A DNA stretch of 64,000 bases, taken from positions 372,001 to 436,000 of the forward strand of contig NZ_BJOR01000001.1 of the NCBI RefSeq assembly GCF_006540305.1. Direction: 5' to 3'. A program made the translations under genes and the position numbers. The stretch is from Streptomyces sp. 6-11-2 (lineage in GTDB: Bacteria; Actinomycetota; Actinomycetes; Streptomycetales; Streptomycetaceae). Shown here one piece after another: positions 17,719-25,494 of the stretch (the first letter of the stretch is position 1; every line of letters starts with the position of its first letter). The notes beneath the pieces were generated by a model. The model was not told where the DNA came from, did no database searches, and saw only the letters and a program-made list of their open reading frames with translations.

Positions 17719-18369
17719 ATGAGGTCCCTGGAACGGCATCGCGACGTCGGCGCGTACGCGCTCGGCATGCTGGACGAGGCGGACGCCTTCCGCTTCGAGG
17801 ACCACCTCATGGAGTGCCCTCGCTGCGCGGCGCAGGTCACCGAGTTCGGACCCACGGCGCGGCAGCTGATGCTGTACCGGCGGGCCACGCCGCGCTTCGT
17901 GCACCCCATGACCCGGCCCGGCCCCGCGCTGCTGGACCGGCTGCTCGGCGACGTGGCGCGGCGGCGCCGGGCCGGACGCCGGCGCGTCCTCTACGGGCTG
18001 GCCGCCTCGGTGGTGCTCGCCGTGGGCGGACCTGCGGTCGCCGCCGTCGCCGGGCACCACGACGGGCCCGCCCGGTACTCGGCGACCGACGCGACCACGG
18101 GCGTGTGGGCCGAGGTCAGGGCCGCCGACCGGGACTGGGGCAGCGATGTGGAGGTGCGGGTCAAGGACGGCGCGGGCCCCCACACCTGCCGGCTCGTCGT
18201 GGTCGGCCGGGACGGGTCGGAGCAGATCGTGACCACCTGGAACGTCCCCCCGCACGACGCGCGGACCAGCACGGTGGCGGGCGGCACGACGATGCATCCC
18301 GGCCAGATCGACCGCTTCGAGGTGCGCACCGCGGACGGACAGCCCCTGGTGACCCTCGACGCGCGCTGA
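17719..18369 (+). CDS. zf-HC2 transmembrane anti-sigma factor
   Basis: 216 residues. N-terminal zinc-finger domain RHRDVGAYALGMLDEADAFRFEDHLMECPRCAAQ with the HxxxCxxC motif (His37/Cys41/Cys44 region). This is followed by a basic linker, one membrane helix (VLYGLAASVVLAVGGPAVAAVA, about residues 97-118) and an extracytoplasmic C-terminal domain of about 95 residues with a conserved-looking VRVKDGAGPHTCRLVVVGRDG. This is the usual layout of membrane-bound anti-sigma factors that release an ECF sigma on an envelope signal. Candidate partner: the sigma factor at 16355. Confidence 0.85.
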   Translation: MRSLERHRDVGAYALGMLDEADAFRFEDHLMECPRCAAQVTEFGPTARQLMLYRRATPRFVHPMTRPGPALLDRLLGDVARRRRAGRRRVLYGLAASVVLAVGGPAVAAVAGHHDGPARYSATDATTGVWAEVRAADRDWGSDVEVRVKDGAGPHTCRLVVVGRDGSEQIVTTWNVPPHDARTSTVAGGTTMHPGQIDRFEVRTADGQPLVTLDAR

Positions 18370-18373
18370 GCCG

Positions 18374-19237
18374 TCACTTGAGCAGCCGGGACAGGCGCCG
18401 GTCGGCCAGCGGTTTCCCGCCCGTCTGGCAGGTCGGGCAGTACTGGAGCGAGGAGTCGCTGAAGGACACCTCGCGGATGGTGTCCCCGCACACCGGGCAG
18501 GGCTCGCCGGTCCGGCCGTGCACGCGCAGGCCGCCCTTCTTCTCCGCCTTCAGCCGTCCGGCCGCCAGGCCCCTGGAGCGCGCGACCGCCTCCGTCAGGG
18601 TGGTGCGCAGCGCCTCGTACAGGGTTCGCGTCTCCCGCGGCGTCAGGGAGGCGGCCAGCTTGAACGGGGACATCTTCGCCGCGTGCAGGATCTCGTCGCT
18701 GTAGGCGTTGCCGACACCCGCGATCAGGCCCTGGTCGCGCAGGGCGCCCTTGATCTGCCGCCGCTCCCCCGCGAGCAGCCGGGCGAACCGCTCCTCGTCG
18801 AAGTCGTCGGCCAGCGGGTCGGGACCGAGGCGGGCCACACCGGGCACCTCCCGCGGATCCCGTACGACGTACACCGCGAGCCGCTTCTGCGTGCCTGCCT
18901 CGGTGAGGTCGAACCCCGCGCCGTTCTCCAGGGCGACGCGCAGGGCGAGCGGGCCCTTGCCGGGGCGGGGCGCGCCGTCGGGCAGGCGGTCCTTCCACTG
19001 GAGCCAGCCCGCGCGGGCCAGGTGGGTGACGAGGTGGGGGCCGCCGTCGGTGCCCAGGTCCAGGAACTTGCCGTGCCGGTGCACCGCGGTGACCTCGCGG
19101 CCCTCGAGGGCGGTGACCGGGGGGTCGTACGTCTTCAGCACGCTGATCGCGACGGGCAGCACGCGCACGATCTCGTGGCCGACCAGGTGGTCGGCCAGGA
19201 AGTCCTTGAGCGCTTCGACCTCGGGCAGTTCCGGCAT
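18374..19237 (-). CDS. Fpg/Nei family DNA glycosylase/AP lyase
   Basis: 287 residues starting MPELPEVEALK, with the catalytic N-terminal Pro2 and Glu3 exposed after Met removal. The helix-two-turn-helix is in the middle (IKGALRDQGLIAGVGNAYSDEIL), and a C-terminal zinc finger (CPVCGDTIREV…QYCPTCQTGG) has four Cys. It excises oxidised bases and cleaves the abasic site. The Lys-rich middle of the protein and the GVGNAYSDEIL block fit the actinobacterial Nei/Fpg branch; exact lesion preference cannot be read. Confidence 0.9.
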   Translation of the reverse strand: MPELPEVEALKDFLADHLVGHEIVRVLPVAISVLKTYDPPVTALEGREVTAVHRHGKFLDLGTDGGPHLVTHLARAGWLQWKDRLPDGAPRPGKGPLALRVALENGAGFDLTEAGTQKRLAVYVVRDPREVPGVARLGPDPLADDFDEERFARLLAGERRQIKGALRDQGLIAGVGNAYSDEILHAAKMSPFKLAASLTPRETRTLYEALRTTLTEAVARSRGLAAGRLKAEKKGGLRVHGRTGEPCPVCGDTIREVSFSDSSLQYCPTCQTGGKPLADRRLSRLLK

Positions 19238-19328
19238 AGGTCCAGAGTGCCACCGCGGGCCCGGGGCGCCATGCGGTGCGCCGGACGCCTCGGCTCCCGG
19301 CTCCCGGCTCCCGGCTGGCCCTCGTCTC

Positions 19329-21416
19329 TCACCTCTGATCACGGACCGCGAACTCGCACCACACGCACTTGCCGCCGCCGCGCGCCTCCACGCCCCACAC
19401 GTCGGTGAGCCGGTCCACGAGCAGCAGTCCCCGGCCGGAGACGCCGTCCTCTCCCGGATCGCGGCGGCGCGGCAGGGCGCTGGAGGAGTCCTCGACCTCG
19501 ATCCGCAGCCGCCGGTCGGAGCCGCCGAGGTCCCGCAGGGTGACGATCGCGGCGCCCTCGGTGTGCATCAGGGCGTTGGTGATCAGCTCGTCGGCCACGA
19601 GTTCGACCTCGTAGGCGTTTTCCTCGGCGCCCCGGTCCCGCACCGCCATGCGGATCATGTGCCGGGCCCGGGTCAGGGCCTCGGGATCGCCGGGGGGCAC
19701 GTACTGCTGGAGCCGGCCGACGGGCTGCCGCTCGGCCGGCACCCGGCGGCGCAGCACCAGCAGGGCCACGTCGTCGTCGCCGCCCCGCGCCTCGGCCATC
19801 GCGATCAGCCGGTCCGCGAGGTCCCGTACGTCGCCGGGTCCGGCGGCGACGGACCGTGTCAGGGCCCGCATGCCGTCGTCGAGGTCGGCGCCGGGCTGTT
19901 CGACCAGGCCGTCGGTGCACAGCACCAGGGACTGCCCGGGATCGAGCTCCATGGTGCCGACCGGGTACTCCAGGCTGCCGAACTCGGCGGACAGGCCGAG
20001 CGGCAGCCCCCCGTCGACGGCGACCCGGTGGCAGCTTCCGTCGTTGTGCCGGACCAGCGGGTCGATGTGCCCGGCCCGCACCAGCTGGACCACGCCGGTG
20101 GACAGGTCGGCCTCCGCGTACAGGCAGGTGGCGAAGCGCTCCGTGTCGAGTTCGTGCAGGAAGACCGACGCGCGGGCCATCACGGTGGCCGGCGCGTGGC
20201 CCTCGGCCGCGTAGGCGCGCAGCACGATACGGAGCTGGCCCATGACGGCGGCGGCGTGCGTGTCGTGGCCCTGGACGTCGCCGATGACGGCGCCGACCCG
20301 GCCGCCGGGCAGCGGGATCAGGTCGTACCAGTCGCCGCCGATGTCCCGGCCCAGGGAGCCGCCCGCGTAGCCGGAGCGGTAGCGGACGGCGACGTCGGCG
20401 CCGGGCACGCTGGGGATGGTGCGCGGCAGCATGGCCTGTTGCAGGCCCTGGGCGAGGTCCTTCTCCTGCTCGTAGAGCATGGCCCGCTGGAGGCTCTGCG
20501 CGATGCTGCTGCCGAGGGCGATCAGTACGTTGCGCTCCTCCGAGGTGAAGCCCCGCCGGTCGCTGTAGAGCAGGCCCATGCCGCCGATCGGGCGGGCCTG
20601 GGCGATCAACGGCAGATAGGCCGCCGAGGTGATGTCCAGTCCGGTGATGTGCGGCCACAGGACGGGGTAGCGCTCGGCGAAGTCCTCGGGGGACTCGATG
20701 AAGCGGGGGCTGAGGGTGCGCACGGCCTCGCTCATCGGGTAGGGCTCGTCGATCCGGGTGACGCGGGTGCCGGGCACGGAGGAGCCCTCGGGGCCCTCGG
20801 CGACGAGCCGGATGCGGCCGGCCTCGACCAGGCCGAGGACCAGGCTCTTGGAACCGAGGAGGGCCAGCCCGTGGGAGTCCTTGACGACGTCGATGACGTC
20901 CTGCACGGTGCGCGCGTGGGCGAGGGCGGCGGTGGCGGTCTCCACGACGTTGGTCTGCTTGCGCCGGGCCGCGGCGTGGGCGGCCCGCTCCCCGCGGGCG
21001 GCGATGTCGCCGAGTTCCTCGGAGGCGTCGCGGAGGATCCCGGTGATCCTGCGCGGCCGGCCTGTCCCGTCGCGCTGGATGTAGCCCTGCACGTGGGCCC
21101 AGCGCAGGCCGCCTTCGCGCAGGCGCAGGCGGACGTAGGTGCCGTAGTTCTGGCGGCCCTCCTTCATCGCCCGGGCCACCAGGGCGTCCAGGCGCTCACG
21201 CTCGGACCGCAGCAGCCGCCGGCCCACGGTGCCCGGACGGCGGTCGTCCTCCCCGGGGGTGAGGTCGAAGATCCGGTGGGCCTGGGCGTCCAGGTGTACG
21301 AGCCCGGCGTCCAAATCCCAGTCGAAGGTGCCCATCCCGTTGAGCGCCAGAATGGGATCCGGGGTGGCGGGCCAGTCCTCCGGGAGCGACAGGGCGGGGG
21401 CTCCCTGTTCAGCCAT
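19329..21416 (-). CDS. PAS-GAF-SpoIIE phosphatase with C-terminal HATPase kinase domain
   Basis: 695 residues, ATG at 21416. Order: PAS-like domain (about 15-150), GAF domain (about 165-330), PP2C/SpoIIE phosphatase (about 350-560, DIGGDWYDLIPLPGGRVGAVIGDVQGHD with metal-binding Asp residues and VLCTDGLVE), then an RsbW-like HATPase (about 580-695, VELVADELITNALMHTEG and GRGLLLVDRLTDVWG). Combining both partner-switch activities in one chain is common in Streptomyces: dephosphorylation of an anti-anti-sigma factor and kinase or anti-sigma activity. The sensed ligand and target sigma are unknown. Confidence 0.92.
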   Translation of the reverse strand: MAEQGAPALSLPEDWPATPDPILALNGMGTFDWDLDAGLVHLDAQAHRIFDLTPGEDDRRPGTVGRRLLRSERERLDALVARAMKEGRQNYGTYVRLRLREGGLRWAHVQGYIQRDGTGRPRRITGILRDASEELGDIAARGERAAHAAARRKQTNVVETATAALAHARTVQDVIDVVKDSHGLALLGSKSLVLGLVEAGRIRLVAEGPEGSSVPGTRVTRIDEPYPMSEAVRTLSPRFIESPEDFAERYPVLWPHITGLDITSAAYLPLIAQARPIGGMGLLYSDRRGFTSEERNVLIALGSSIAQSLQRAMLYEQEKDLAQGLQQAMLPRTIPSVPGADVAVRYRSGYAGGSLGRDIGGDWYDLIPLPGGRVGAVIGDVQGHDTHAAAVMGQLRIVLRAYAAEGHAPATVMARASVFLHELDTERFATCLYAEADLSTGVVQLVRAGHIDPLVRHNDGSCHRVAVDGGLPLGLSAEFGSLEYPVGTMELDPGQSLVLCTDGLVEQPGADLDDGMRALTRSVAAGPGDVRDLADRLIAMAEARGGDDDVALLVLRRRVPAERQPVGRLQQYVPPGDPEALTRARHMIRMAVRDRGAEENAYEVELVADELITNALMHTEGAAIVTLRDLGGSDRRLRIEVEDSSSALPRRRDPGEDGVSGRGLLLVDRLTDVWGVEARGGGKCVWCEFAVRDQR

Positions 21417-21516
21417 GGGGACACCTTGCCAGGGATCGGCTGATTCTTCGAGCCGGGGGTGGGGTAGCCGGGGCCCGTGACTTTCCCGGAGGACGAGAGG
21501 AGAGGAGCGCTCGACC

Positions 21517-22947
21517 GTGGGTTGGTTCACCGCACCCGAGTACTGGCTGAGCCGGCTGGTCTTCCAGCGGGCGCTGGCCGTGGTGTATCTCGTCGCCTTC
21601 CTGACGGCGGCCCTCCAGTTCCGGGCGCTGCTCGGCGAACGGGGCATGCTGCCGATCCCCCGTTTCCTCCAGCGGGTGCCGTTCACCCGGGCGCCCAGCC
21701 TGTTCCACCTGCGCTACTCCGACCGGCTCTTCGCGGTCGTCGCCTGGGCCGGGTGCGCGGTGTCGGCGGCGCTGGTCGCGGGCGCGGACTCGCTGGTGCC
21801 GCTGTGGGCGGGCATGCTGCTGTGGCTCGTCCCCTGGGCGCTGTACCTGTCGATCGTCAACGTCGGGCAGACCTGGTACGGCTTCGGGTGGGAGTCGCTG
21901 CTGCTGGAGACCGGGTTCCTCGCGGTCTTCCTCGGCAACGACGAGGTGGCCCCGCCCGTCGTCGTGCTGTTCCTGCTGCGCTGGATCCTCTTCCGCGTCG
22001 AGTTCGGCGCCGGGCTGATCAAGCTGCGCGGCGACGCCTGCTGGCGGAAGCTGACCTGTCTGCACTACCACCACGAGACGCAGCCCATGCCGGGCCCGCT
22101 GAGCTGGTTCTTCCACCATCTGCCGGGCCCGCTGCACAAGGCGGAGGTGGCCGCCAACCATGTCACGCAGCTGATCGTGCCGTTCCTGCTGTTCACTCCG
22201 CAGCCCATCGCCACGGCCGGCGCCGCGCTGATGATCGTCACCCAGCTGTGGCTGGTGCTGTCCGGGAACTTCGCCTGGCTGAACTGGATCACGATCGTGC
22301 TGGCACTGTCCGCGGTCCGCTTCCCGGGGAACGCGCCGTCCGTGCCGGCCGCGCCGCTGTGGTACGAGGTCGTGGTGCTGGCCGTGGCCGTGCTGGTGGT
22401 GTTCCTCAGCTACCGCCCGGTGGTGAACATGGTCTCCCGCCGGCAGGTCATGAACCGCTCCTTCGACCCGCTGCACCTGGTCAACACCTACGGCGCGTTC
22501 GGCAGCGTCAGCCGTGTCCGCTACGAGGTGGTGGTGGAGGGCACGCTGGACGAGGTGCGGGACGAGGACCACGAGGACGCGGAGTGGCGGGAGTACGAGT
22601 TCCGGGGCAAGCCCGGTGATCCCCGGCACTGGCCGCGCCAGTTCGCGCCCTACCATCTGCGCCTGGACTGGATGATGTGGTTCGCCGCGCTGTCCCCGGC
22701 GTACGCGGGCGTCTGGTTCGGCGCGCTGGTGGAACGGCTCCTGGAGAACGACCGCGACACCCTCCGGCTGCTGCGCCGCTCCCCCTTCCCGCCCGACGAG
22801 CCCCCGCGCTACGTCCGCGCCCGGCTCTTCCGCTACCACTACACGACCTGGCGGCAACTGCGGGCCACCGGTGCCTGCTGGGACCGGACCTATGTGCGGG
22901 ACTTCCTGCCGCCGACCCGGCTGGCGGCAGGCGCCCGGGAGCCGTGA
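21517..22947 (+). CDS. lipase maturation factor family (LMF1-like) membrane protein
   Basis: 476 residues from a GTG at 21517 with GAGGAGAGGAG upstream. Several membrane helices, with the family signatures WYGFGWESLLLETGFLAVFLG, GAGLIKLRGDACWRKLTCLHYHHETQPMPGP, and a soluble C-terminal region YEFRGKPGDPRHWPRQFAPYHLRLDWMMWFAAL. In vertebrates LMF1 folds lipases in the ER; the bacterial role is unknown. Divergent from the SpoIIE phosphatase gene. Confidence 0.9.
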   Translation: MGWFTAPEYWLSRLVFQRALAVVYLVAFLTAALQFRALLGERGMLPIPRFLQRVPFTRAPSLFHLRYSDRLFAVVAWAGCAVSAALVAGADSLVPLWAGMLLWLVPWALYLSIVNVGQTWYGFGWESLLLETGFLAVFLGNDEVAPPVVVLFLLRWILFRVEFGAGLIKLRGDACWRKLTCLHYHHETQPMPGPLSWFFHHLPGPLHKAEVAANHVTQLIVPFLLFTPQPIATAGAALMIVTQLWLVLSGNFAWLNWITIVLALSAVRFPGNAPSVPAAPLWYEVVVLAVAVLVVFLSYRPVVNMVSRRQVMNRSFDPLHLVNTYGAFGSVSRVRYEVVVEGTLDEVRDEDHEDAEWREYEFRGKPGDPRHWPRQFAPYHLRLDWMMWFAALSPAYAGVWFGALVERLLENDRDTLRLLRRSPFPPDEPPRYVRARLFRYHYTTWRQLRATGACWDRTYVRDFLPPTRLAAGAREP

Positions 22948-22988
22948 CCGGCCCCCCGTTGTCGGACCCGGACGGTACGGTCGCGGGC

Positions 22989-23396
22989 ATGAGAGCTACG
23001 GGCACCTTCACCGTGAAGTCGTTCAACCCCACCGGTCTCAAGCCGGACCCGGACGTCTCCACCGCCCTCCCGGTCGGCGTCGCCACGCTGGAGAAGCACT
23101 TCGAGGGCGAGATCACCGGCCGTGCGGCGACCCTGTTCACCGCCGCGTACGACCAGGAGTCCGGAGTCGGCACGTATGTGGCGATGGAGTCGTTCGAGGG
23201 CACCCTGCACGAGCGGCGGGGCGCCTTCAACTTCGTCCACTCGGCCACGACGACGGGCACCGACCGCACGGCCGAGTTCTTCACCGTCGTCCCCGCGAGC
23301 GGCACCGGCGAGCTGGCCGGGATCACCGGCACCGGCGGCCTGCGGGTCGACGCGGACGGCACGCACCGGATCTGGTTCGACTACGAACTCGGCTGA
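22989..23396 (+). CDS. DUF3224 domain protein
   Basis: 135 residues, ATG at 22989, 42 bp after the LMF gene and probably co-transcribed. Typical DUF3224 beta-barrel pattern: GTFTVKSFNPTG, EKHFEGEITGRAATLFTAAY, GTYVAMESFEGTLHERRGAFNFVHSATT, and GTGELAGITGTGGLRVDADGTHRIWFDYEL at the end. Cytoplasmic, small allene-oxide-cyclase-like fold expected. Function unknown. Confidence 0.88.
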   Translation: MRATGTFTVKSFNPTGLKPDPDVSTALPVGVATLEKHFEGEITGRAATLFTAAYDQESGVGTYVAMESFEGTLHERRGAFNFVHSATTTGTDRTAEFFTVVPASGTGELAGITGTGGLRVDADGTHRIWFDYELG

Positions 23397-23413
23397 GGCG
23401 CGCCCGCCCGGTC

Positions 23414-23552
23414 ACAGTCCGTACAGCGCCCTCCCCTCGAAAACCGCCCCGCGTTCGGCGGCGGTCTTCGAGATCAGCTCCCGGGCCGCGGCGAGGACCT
23501 CGGCGTGGTCACGCACCGTCAGGTCCCGGACGTGGTGGTGGGCGTCGACGTC
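23414..23552 (-). pseudogene. internally deleted amidohydrolase (L-fuconolactonase-like) remnant
   Basis: About 46 codons after the aldo/keto reductase stop. The frame reads VDAHHHVRDLTVRD, the metal-binding N-terminal signature of amidohydrolase-2 proteins. It then jumps directly to EVLAAARELISKTAAERG…ALYGL and a stop, which resembles the C-terminus of the same family. Nearly all of a protein of about 280 residues is missing and no proper start codon remains. This is best explained by an in-frame internal deletion. Confidence 0.65.
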
Positions 23553-24534
23553 ACGGCGTCGCCCCTCGTGGCGGCTCCTCCGGGGGCAGCAGGCCGGTGT
23601 CTCTCAGCTCCTGCCAGAAGGCGGCGGGCGCAGGTGTGGCGAACTGCTCGGCGCAGTCGCGGACTTCATCGGCGGAGCGGGTGCCGACCAGGACGGAGGC
23701 CACGGCCGGGTGGTCGGCGCAGAACCTCAGGGCCGCGCCCCGCAGGGTGAGGCCGTGGCGGTCGGCAACCGCCTTCATCCGCCGGGCTCGATCCACCAAC
23801 TCCGGTGGCGCGCTGGCGTAGTTGTACGTGGCTCCGGGCCTGGGATCCGCCAGCAGGCCGGAGTTGAAGGCGCCGCCGATGACGACGGACACGCCCCGCT
23901 CGGCGGCCGCGGGCAGCAGCTCCGTCCGGGCGCGCTGGTCGAGCAGGGTGTACCGGCCGGCGCACAGCACCACGTCCACGTCCGTGTCGCGGACGAAGCG
24001 GGTCAGCATCTCCGACTGGTTCATGCCCGCCCCGATGGCTCCGACCACGCCCTGGGCACGCAGTTCCTCCAGCGCCGGGTAGCCCTCGCGGAAGGCCTGC
24101 TCGGCGTGGTCGTCGGGGTCGTGGAGGTAGACGACGTCGACGCGGTCCAGGCCGAGCCGTTCGAGGCTGGCCTCCAGACCGCGCCGTACCCCGTCGGCGC
24201 TGAAGTCCCACACCCGGCGGTGGGTGGCGGGCACGGCGAAGCCGTGGGCGAGGTCGCTCCCGCCCGGGTGCGCGGGCTCGAGCAGGCGGCCGACCTTCGT
24301 GGAGATCGTGTACGCCGACCGGGGAAGGCCGCGCAGGGCCGCGCCGAGCCGGCGTTCGGACAGGCCGAGGCCGTAGTGCGGGGCGGTGTCGAAGTAGCGG
24401 ATGCCCTGTTCCCAGGCGGCGGCCACGGCCGCCCGTGCCTGCTCCTCGTCCACCTCGGTGTAGAGGTTGCCGATGGCGGCGGCACCGAAGCCGAGGGCGC
24501 TGACCTCGACCCCGCTCCCGCCCAGCGTCCTCAC
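23551..24534 (-). CDS. aldo/keto reductase (L-fucose/D-threo-aldose dehydrogenase-like)
   Basis: 327 residues from a GTG at 24534 that overlaps the stop of the upstream remnant (GTGA). The AKR tetrad region is intact: Asp and Tyr in [19 protein letters not shown], Lys in STKVGRLL, and His in [10 protein letters not shown]. The subfamily pattern ([41 protein letters not shown]) matches NAD(P)-dependent L-fucose or D-threo-aldose dehydrogenases. It is the only whole gene of an apparent fucose operon; both neighbours are deletion remnants, so the pathway is probably no longer complete here. Confidence 0.87.
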   Translation of the reverse strand: MRTLGGSGVEVSALGFGAAAIGNLYTEVDEEQARAAVAAAWEQGIRYFDTAPHYGLGLSERRLGAALRGLPRSAYTISTKVGRLLEPAHPGGSDLAHGFAVPATHRRVWDFSADGVRRGLEASLERLGLDRVDVVYLHDPDDHAEQAFREGYPALEELRAQGVVGAIGAGMNQSEMLTRFVRDTDVDVVLCAGRYTLLDQRARTELLPAAAERGVSVVIGGAFNSGLLADPRPGATYNYASAPPELVDRARRMKAVADRHGLTLRGAALRFCADHPAVASVLVGTRSADEVRDCAEQFATPAPAAFWQELRDTGLLPPEEPPRGATP

Positions 24535-24884
24535 CGGGCCTCCCGGCGCGGCCGCAGGCCCCGCGTGCCGCCGTCGACGGCGAGGGCGGTGCCGGTGGTG
24601 GCACCGGACGGCGGGCTCGCCGAGTACGCGACGGCCGTGGTGACTCCGGCGGGGACCAGGCGACCGGTGGGCCGGCGGGCTTCCGGCGCGGCGCGTTCGG
24701 CGGCCGGATCGGGGGCGGCGGCATGGCCCTCGGGTCCGTCGTCGGCGTCCGTGCGCGGTACGACGTGGGCCGCCGAGCAGTCGGGGTCCGGGTTCATCGC
24801 GTCGGAGCCGTCGAGCGCGCACGAGGCGGGGAAGCGGATGTCGTAGGTGTCGGCCGCGGTGATGCGGGAGGGCGTCGCGGACAC
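24531..24884 (-). pseudogene. fusion remnant: fuconate dehydratase N-terminus joined to SDR C-terminus
   Basis: 117 codons from a GTG at 24884 (RBS GAAAGG). Residues 1 to about 54 ([34 protein letters not shown]…DGPEGH) match the start of enolase-superfamily L-fuconate dehydratases. From about residue 65 the sequence ([37 protein letters not shown]) is the C-terminal end of a short-chain dehydrogenase. A deletion of roughly 2 kb across two genes kept the frame, and the GTGA overlap with the reductase survives. A functional product is unlikely. Confidence 0.7.
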
Positions 24885-24945
24885 GGATGGCCTTTCGGTC
24901 GGTGGCGGGGGAACTCGCGAGGTCGGGCCTGGACTCCGGTCGTAC

Positions 24946-25413
24946 TCAGGGGCCGGGGGCCGGCAGTGGCGGTTCCGGACTGCGGGTCCGGGACTCGGAC
25001 CATTCGCGCAGTTCATCGGCGCCGACCTCCTCGATCACTGTCCGCAGGGTCTGCCGGGCCGCGGCGTCGCGTTCCGGTTCGGGCAGGAGCAGATACCGGT
25101 CGACGGCCCTGCGCAGGGTCTCGCGTGCCCGCGCGGTGAGCACCCAGCGGGAGCCGGGGTCGAACAGCTGCCGCATGCCGGTGAAGAACACGGCACCGCC
25201 CGCGATCACCGCGGTCAGCCAGGCCGGTGCGTGCAGACCGGCGGCGACGACCGTCACCGAGGTGGTGGCGAGGGCGCCCAGTTCCGTGCCCCGGTGCAGC
25301 CGCCTGGCCCGGTCACAGGACCGGGTGTAGAACGTCAACTCCCGTTCGGCCAATGCCAGCAGGGGATCCGGCTGGGCGGCCCAGGAGTGATCGGGCACCA
25401 CTCTTCGTGTCAT
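24946..25413 (-). CDS. DUF4231 membrane protein
   Basis: 155 residues from the ATG at 25413; an alternative start at 25458 has no better ribosome binding site. Two adjacent membrane helices in the middle ([20 protein letters not shown] and [19 protein letters not shown]), flanked by a basic N-terminal helix and a charged C-terminal helix ([35 protein letters not shown]). This fits DUF4231, a SLATT-like two-helix membrane family. SLATT proteins are predicted effectors next to nucleotide-signalling systems, but no partner is seen here. Confidence 0.7.
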   Translation of the reverse strand: MTRRVVPDHSWAAQPDPLLALAERELTFYTRSCDRARRLHRGTELGALATTSVTVVAAGLHAPAWLTAVIAGGAVFFTGMRQLFDPGSRWVLTARARETLRRAVDRYLLLPEPERDAAARQTLRTVIEEVGADELREWSESRTRSPEPPLPAPGP

Positions 25414-25494
25414 CGCCACATCATCGTGTCCGCGCACCTCACCGGGAAAGAGCGGCACGGCACGATCCCGCCGCGCCGCCCCCGGGTCAGGGCC

